NCBI RefSeq assembly: GCF_009711475.1
Contig: NZ_SMMD01000855.1
Coordinates: 1 to 11,794, forward strand
DNA from: Fulvivirga aurantia
GTDB lineage: Bacteria; Bacteroidota; Bacteroidia; Cytophagales; Cyclobacteriaceae
Direction: 5' to 3'
Length of the DNA stretch: 11,794 nt
Made by a program: the position numbers and the translations under genes
In this document: in pieces, positions 7,185 through 11,794 of the stretch
How positions within the stretch are numbered: position 1 is the first letter of the stretch
How the letters are laid out: every line of letters starts with the position of its first letter
The notes under the pieces: generated by a model
What the model saw: the letters and a program-made list of their open reading frames with translations, nothing else
The model's database searches: none
Told to the model about the DNA's origin: nothing

Positions 7185-10100
7185 TTACTTTAGTAAGGTT
7201 ATGCTTCCAGATTTCACAATTCCGACATCATCGCATTTAATTACGTAGTAATAGACACCACTTGGTAGCTTTTTACCTCCATAGGTACCTTCCCAATCGT
7301 TGTTGTATGGTTTGGCATCAAACAGCTTATTACCAGCCTGATCAAATATTTCTACCCCGCATATATTGAACTGGTCAATTTTTTCAATTTCCCAAAACTG
7401 ATTTTTTTCATCGCCATTGGGTGAAAAGTATTTTTTAGGGGTTAGCAAGCTTCCAATTTTATCTTGAAGGACTCTGATTTCTATCTCTGCGGAACCAGGA
7501 CAGCCATTAGCACCTTCTCCATTGACGGAAAAAAGCGTGGTGAAGAATGGGTTTACTTCAATTTCAGCAGAGGAGGGGTCATTTACGATTGAATCTGGCT
7601 CCCAGTTGAATGAAGCAAGTCCTGAAGCCGTGATTATTACAGCTTCGCCTGGGGCTATATTGTTTCGGGAACTGATGATTTCAACCTCAGGTGATGTTAA
7701 TTTTGTTAAATCTATTTCTGCTTCCCCAAGGCAACCTAATTCGTCTGTCAACGATACTGAGTATGTGCCTCCTTCTGTTACATTGATACTGGCTGTAGCT
7801 TCACCAGTACTCCAATTGTAATTTTCAAATCCTTCAGGAACGGTAAGTTCTACTTCGTCACCTTCGCAAAATGATGTTGCTGAAGCTGTTATTGATATGT
7901 CTACCTGGCCTTCGATTTTTATCTGTTTGGTGATTTGATCACTACAACTTAGATCATTATAATTAACTGTGAGCGTAACATTATAAGTATCAGCATCCTG
8001 GTAGGAGTGAGACGGGTTTTGTTGCGTTGAAGTCACACCATCTCCAAAATCCCACAAATAACTAACATTTGAATTTTCTAGCGTTGATACATCTGTAAAC
8101 TGTATGGAGACGTTTGTGCAGGAATTATTCAATGAAGAAAAGTCTGCTGTTGGCAGTGATAATATCTCTACACTAAGATTATTTGTGGCTATAGCCGGGC
8201 ATGACGGGTTCATAGTGTCTGATGCTTCTGCATAATAATTGCCTGAAACAGTGGGAGAGTAAGAAATACCAGTTGCTCCAGATATCAAACCAGAGTCGTT
8301 ATACCATTGGTAGGTAAAACCAGGGTTATTGGGTGATATGGATAGTGTAACCGGACTCCCTTCACAATAGGTGCCTGAGCCCGACTGAGAGACAGAGAAT
8401 TCCGGAGAATTGATAGCCTCTACAAGTATACTCACAGTTTCGATCACACAGTCACCGGAATAAATATCAAGGTAATATCGGCCAGTGTTGGCAAATCGAA
8501 AATCATTGATGGTCGGGCTGCTGATGCGTCCTGTCGCTGTGTAACCCTGTGGGCCTCTCCATTCATATTTTGTAGCACCTATATTAGCTGCCTCCAGGGT
8601 TAATGTACCACCAATGCATACAGGTTCACTTGGTGAAATTATGCTGCCTGGTGGTAAGGCACCGGCTGCTTTTACTTCTACTGTAACTGCTGTTGAAACT
8701 TCAGTGCAGGAGCCACCTTCACTTATTACAGTTACGGTATAATCCCCTGAAACTGCGGCATCAATAAAGTTATCAGCTCCAGTTTTCTCCAGCGTAGCAT
8801 CTCTGCGCCACTCATATGTGGCACCCGGTATACTTTGCGTTGTGAGCGTTGATGTATTGCCATTACAAGATGAGATTGGCCCTCCAGGCTCTATGACTGG
8901 CGTGACGCACTGGTTGTTTCTTAGTATAGATATGCGGGAGGCATTTATTCCGTTAGCTTCATCGTCTACACTGGAAAATACCAGATCTGGTTTAGTGTCT
9001 CCATCGATATCAGCTGCTTTTATATTTCTGTTTATGTAAGTTACAGGTATTGATACTGTGTTAAATCCACTTCCAGTATTATTTAATATGTTCACAGACA
9101 AACCAGTACCTACCGTTGCAATCACAAAATCGTTTAGCCCGTCTCCATCCATATCGGAAAGATCTATACCCCATGGTCTGGCACTTGTTGCAATTTGCTG
9201 TGCACTTGAAAAGGTTGGGTTGGCTCCAACACTCGATGTTTGATTGATAAAAAAGGCAATTGTAGAGCTTAAGAATAAGGTAGCTGCGATATCCGGTTTT
9301 CCATCATTATTGATGTCAGCAACCTTTAAATTCACAAATGTACCTGAGCTGTTATTTTGACTGAATGCATCAAAAGAAAAATTGCCAGGTGTACTTTTAT
9401 TGTTTGCAATGTAAAAACCACCTCCATCTGTGAAGAATTGGCTGACAATGATTTCTGGTTTTCTGTCTCCGTTCAGATCCTGCACTTCAATACCTGCTGT
9501 ACTACCTGCATTGCCAACAGTCAGTTCAGTAATATTGCCTGTATCAAATGATAGTGTGCCCGCAACTGTTGTATTTTTGATTAGAAAAACTTTGTTTGTA
9601 GACTGGTCTGTGACAGTTAGGTCCGGATGACCATCTAAATCTAGGTCATTGATAGCCACTCTTTTGGTTGAGGCTCCTGTCACAGTAATAGTTTGCATAG
9701 TAAATGAGAGCGATCCGACAGGGCTATTATTAATAAGGATGAAAATCCTGTTGCCATCGTCTCCTTCTGTAAATACTACTTCAGGTTTACCGTCTCCGTT
9801 TAAATCGCCACAGGTAACATTTAAAGTTTTAGCATTTAGGTTGATGGGTGTTTTAGAAACACTCAAAGTGCCAGGTGTACTTAAGTTGCGTAAGATCGTG
9901 GCACGATTGTTTTTTGAGTTGGCTCCCACAATATCATTCTTGTCATCTCCGTCTAAATCACATACGCATATATCGTACAGTCCGTCTTCGGCTGTCAAGT
10001 CTAGTTGTGTGTCAAAGTCCGTGGCCGCTATCCCATTAGTTCCTCCAAAACTTGAAAAGAATCGCGAAGGGGCGTAGGCAGTTCGGTCAGAGGTTGGGTT

Positions 10101-10364
10101 TAATACGCTGACATTGTCAAAAGTAGCAGAGGTAGGTACCGTGGCTTCAATCAGTTGGTCAGATGAGCTTATAACTGTGCCTTCTACACTACCAAAAAAT
10201 ACCCTTGACCCAGCTTCAAAATTACCCCCCTTAATATTAACAGTCTGACCCGAATAGCCAGATGTCGGGGAAACATTTTTTATAACCGGAACCTGCGCAA
10301 CTACTGATAAAGTCAAAAAGCTAAATAGACAACTGAGTAGGCAATATTTGACAGTCAATTTCAT
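7185..10364 (-). CDS. T9SS-secreted multidomain surface protein: IPT/TIG, FG-GAP propeller, Ig-like/PKD stalk, type B sorting domain
   Basis: The 1059-aa product begins with a signal peptide (residues 1-24, ending SVVAQ), which supports the ATG at 10364. Domains in order: IPT/TIG (about 26-103, PVIKNVSPTSGYSGQTVNI); seven FG-GAP/VCBS units (about 110-485) with loops CDLDGDDKND, GDLNGDGKPE, NDLDLDGHPD, QDLNGDRKPE, ADINNDGKPD, SDMDGDGLND and ADIDGDTKPD, enough for one integrin-alpha-like seven-bladed propeller; three Ig-like domains (about 486-566, 567-652, 653-737), each with a cysteine near either end; a PKD domain (about 738-820) with WDFGDG; two more Ig-like domains (about 821-888, 890-965); and a gliding-motility-type sorting domain (972-1059) with YFSPNGDEKN, VEIFDQAGNKLFD and LPSGVYYYVI. 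It should be exported by the T9SS and kept on the surface. It starts 48 bp after the SPOR-tailed PorP/SprF gene, its likely partner. The ligand cannot be read from the sequence; adhesion is inferred. Confidence 0.93.
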   Translation of the reverse strand: MKLTVKYCLLSCLFSFLTLSVVAQVPVIKNVSPTSGYSGQTVNIKGGNFEAGSRVFFGSVEGTVISSSDQLIEATVPTSATFDNVSVLNPTSDRTAYAPSRFFSSFGGTNGIAATDFDTQLDLTAEDGLYDICVCDLDGDDKNDIVGANSKNNRATILRNLSTPGTLSVSKTPINLNAKTLNVTCGDLNGDGKPEVVFTEGDDGNRIFILINNSPVGSLSFTMQTITVTGASTKRVAINDLDLDGHPDLTVTDQSTNKVFLIKNTTVAGTLSFDTGNITELTVGNAGSTAGIEVQDLNGDRKPEIIVSQFFTDGGGFYIANNKSTPGNFSFDAFSQNNSSGTFVNLKVADINNDGKPDIAATLFLSSTIAFFINQTSSVGANPTFSSAQQIATSARPWGIDLSDMDGDGLNDFVIATVGTGLSVNILNNTGSGFNTVSIPVTYINRNIKAADIDGDTKPDLVFSSVDDEANGINASRISILRNNQCVTPVIEPGGPISSCNGNTSTLTTQSIPGATYEWRRDATLEKTGADNFIDAAVSGDYTVTVISEGGSCTEVSTAVTVEVKAAGALPPGSIISPSEPVCIGGTLTLEAANIGATKYEWRGPQGYTATGRISSPTINDFRFANTGRYYLDIYSGDCVIETVSILVEAINSPEFSVSQSGSGTYCEGSPVTLSISPNNPGFTYQWYNDSGLISGATGISYSPTVSGNYYAEASDTMNPSCPAIATNNLSVEILSLPTADFSSLNNSCTNVSIQFTDVSTLENSNVSYLWDFGDGVTSTQQNPSHSYQDADTYNVTLTVNYNDLSCSDQITKQIKIEGQVDISITASATSFCEGDEVELTVPEGFENYNWSTGEATASINVTEGGTYSVSLTDELGCLGEAEIDLTKLTSPEVEIISSRNNIAPGEAVIITASGLASFNWEPDSIVNDPSSAEIEVNPFFTTLFSVNGEGANGCPGSAEIEIRVLQDKIGSLLTPKKYFSPNGDEKNQFWEIEKIDQFNICGVEIFDQAGNKLFDAKPYNNDWEGTYGGKKLPSGVYYYVIKCDDVGIVKSGSITLLK
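8910..10037 (-). repeat. Seven FG-GAP/VCBS propeller repeats of the 1059-aa protein
   Basis: Seven DxDxDGxxD-type loops recur at roughly 50-residue intervals (near residues 134, 184, 237, 293, 347, 401 and 449), each followed by a hydrophobic strand such as PEVVFTE, PEIIVSQ or PDLVFSS. Seven units match the usual blade number of integrin-alpha-like propellers. The loops are regular, which suggests intact calcium binding. Confidence 0.88.
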
Positions 10365-10412
10365 GTAAGTTGCTTTTGAATAAGTTAATGAGTTGGAAGT
10401 GGTAATTGTAAC

Positions 10413-11714
10413 CTACTCATCTACTATGATTATTTTTACGCTTTTAAATTTAGTCAGTTCTGCAACTGCTTTCTTTTCTTTATTGGCTTCTTTACTAGAG
10501 GTCGTCTTATATGTATAGACATAATATCTACGACTGTTTTTATTATAAAAGATGTCTGTAGTTAGGTCTTCTGCATCTTTTAATCTTCTTACCAGATCAT
10601 CGGCTGAGTTAAAATCGCGGTATTCTTTAATAACTACGTAAAACATTTTTCCGCCTTCAAGCTCCTGGTCTCCACCGGTTTGTACATCATCTTTAGAGAA
10701 CCTGGCCTCGTGGGTTTCTTTCTTCACTATAGTTCTTAGAATTGGCTTCGTTTTTTCTAATTTCTTTTTCTCACCGATTCTAATTTTTAGTTGTACTTCG
10801 TGTGTGCCTTGCTCAAAACCCGTGACTTGGTTAGACGCGGGTTCGTAAGCATAGCTAAAACTCATGGCACCTATGTTAAGGCCAAATAATCCTGATGGGC
10901 CATAATTGAATCGGTATGCTCCACCGACCCATATGCTTTCGCCTATATGCAATGTGGCCAGTACTTCGGCCTGATTGCCTGTAAGGGCTGAGTATCGATA
11001 TATACCATATATTTGTAAGGGTGCGTATGCATCTTCTAAAGCCACTCTTCGGTTTATACCACCTCTTCTTCTCGTAACAATTTTTTTATCCATCTTACGC
11101 TTGAAGTAACCCATTACCACAACTTCGTCTAGCGGTGAGAAGTCATATGATTCGAAATCCTGGGCATTTATAAAATTTGGCCTAAATAATCGCGGTAGGG
11201 CAAAACCCAAATTAAATCCTGTTGGTGATTTAATTTTCATTCCAAAATTGGCCGCTGGTTGCATGTTGTTATTGGCAAAATCAGATAACACAGGGTCATC
11301 CAGATCTTCTATGTCTTCCAGGTCAAGGCTGTTGGATGTAACACCTGCTGACAACCCAAAATGCACAGTAGCCTCTTTTGTGAGGTAAACAGTGTACGCA
11401 TACGTGGCCATAAAATCAGTAGTGGTAATGAGGCCCCTTTGAAAGTTTCTGACATTTACACCTAGTGCCCATTTTTTATAGTCAAATGGTGTTTGAAAAC
11501 TCAATGTAGAAACTACAGGCGCACCTTCGATACCTCTCCATTGTTGTCGGTGATTGAGCGAAACACTCATGAAAGCATCGGTACCGGCCTCAGATGGGTT
11601 GAATAAATAAGGGTTGGTGTAATAGTGATTGTACACAGGAATTTCCTGCGCATGACCGGTTAGAGCACAAATCGTGAGAAGAAAGATAGACAGTCTACAA
11701 AAAAAATGGTCCAT
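10413..11714 (-). CDS. PorP/SprF-family T9SS membrane protein with SPOR-like C-terminal extension
   Basis: This 433-aa protein starts with a signal peptide (residues 1-23, ending TGHAQ), which fixes the ATG at 11714. Residues 24 to about 312 are a PorP/SprF barrel: IPVYNHYYTNPYLFNPSEAG, HRQQWRGIEGAPVVSTLSF, a GVNVRNFQRGLITTTD strand-loop, NFGMKIKSPTGFNLGFALP and a late IWVGGAYRFNYGPSGLFGLN segment. Two things are unusual. A very basic insertion lies near 205-223, where the second PorP/SprF protein of this window has a short turn. After a charged linker (313-354) there is an extra domain (355-433, FYVVIKEYRDFNSADDLVRRL ... RRYYVYTYKTTSSKEA) with the two-half layout of SPOR domains, which bind peptidoglycan in other proteins. 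Typical family members end after the barrel, at about 300-340 aa. It is first in the cluster and probably serves export of the cargo encoded 48 bp downstream. Barrel assignment is firm; the SPOR call is by eye. Confidence 0.92.
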   Translation of the reverse strand: MDHFFCRLSIFLLTICALTGHAQEIPVYNHYYTNPYLFNPSEAGTDAFMSVSLNHRQQWRGIEGAPVVSTLSFQTPFDYKKWALGVNVRNFQRGLITTTDFMATYAYTVYLTKEATVHFGLSAGVTSNSLDLEDIEDLDDPVLSDFANNNMQPAANFGMKIKSPTGFNLGFALPRLFRPNFINAQDFESYDFSPLDEVVVMGYFKRKMDKKIVTRRRGGINRRVALEDAYAPLQIYGIYRYSALTGNQAEVLATLHIGESIWVGGAYRFNYGPSGLFGLNIGAMSFSYAYEPASNQVTGFEQGTHEVQLKIRIGEKKKLEKTKPILRTIVKKETHEARFSKDDVQTGGDQELEGGKMFYVVIKEYRDFNSADDLVRRLKDAEDLTTDIFYNKNSRRYYVYTYKTTSSKEANKEKKAVAELTKFKSVKIIIVDE

Positions 11715-11794
11715 TTATGGATGGATATTTGTCGCTAAATAGAAAAAAACCAACTACACGACTTAAAAAAATGCCTATTACACTGCAATATATC

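Noticed and set aside
9649..10077. 142-codon plus-strand open frame opposite the FG-GAP region of the 1059-aa gene
   Set aside because: It is antisense to seven well-formed FG-GAP repeats. Such frames arise by chance opposite repetitive coding DNA, and nothing in the translation looks like a protein family.
11715..11770. Promoter for the first PorP/SprF gene
   Set aside because: The region is AT-rich, but I found no TAnnTTTG box with a suitably spaced TTTG/TTG element on the minus strand, and the true upstream region continues past the window.
11771..11794. Possible divergent plus-strand gene start (ATG CCT ATT ACA..., preceded by an A-run) at the right edge
   Set aside because: Only eight codons are inside the window. 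An A-run before ATG is common in AT-rich DNA and there is no protein content to judge.

Overview
The window looks like chromosomal DNA from a member of the Bacteroidota, most likely a gliding or marine Cytophagales-type bacterium; the genus is not determined. The basis is the gene content: type IX secretion (T9SS) PorP/SprF outer-membrane proteins, giant secreted proteins ending in the gliding-motility-associated (type B) C-terminal sorting domain, AT-rich DNA, and AT-rich rather than Shine-Dalgarno-like start regions.

Four genes fill almost the whole window. All lie on the minus strand and are transcribed from right to left. In order of transcription they are: (1) a 433-aa PorP/SprF-family protein with an unusual SPOR-like C-terminal extension (11714-10413); (2) a 1059-aa secreted protein with an IPT/TIG domain, a seven-unit FG-GAP propeller, Ig-like and PKD domains and a type B sorting domain (10364-7185); (3) a roughly 2058-aa secreted protein with a Cys-rich DNDGDG module, an FG-GAP propeller, a CARDB-like domain, 14 SprB-like repeats and a type B sorting domain (6981-805); and (4) a second, ordinary PorP/SprF protein, cut by the left edge of the window (796 to <1).

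The spacing is 48 bp between genes 1 and 2, 203 bp between genes 2 and 3, and 8 bp between genes 3 and 4. This suggests either one operon or two adjacent PorP/SprF-cargo units, with the 203-bp gap (several short repeats, no gene) a possible internal promoter. The inferred logic is that each PorP/SprF protein serves export or surface attachment of a large head-stalk-anchor adhesin whose C-terminal domain is the T9SS signal. This resembles the known pairing of sprF with sprB in gliding bacteria.

The most notable points are the SPOR-like extension plus a basic insertion on the first PorP/SprF protein, the strict two-cysteine pattern in all 14 stalk repeats of the giant protein, and its altered sorting-domain motif. 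I saw no RNA genes, mobile elements, CRISPR arrays or convincing terminators.
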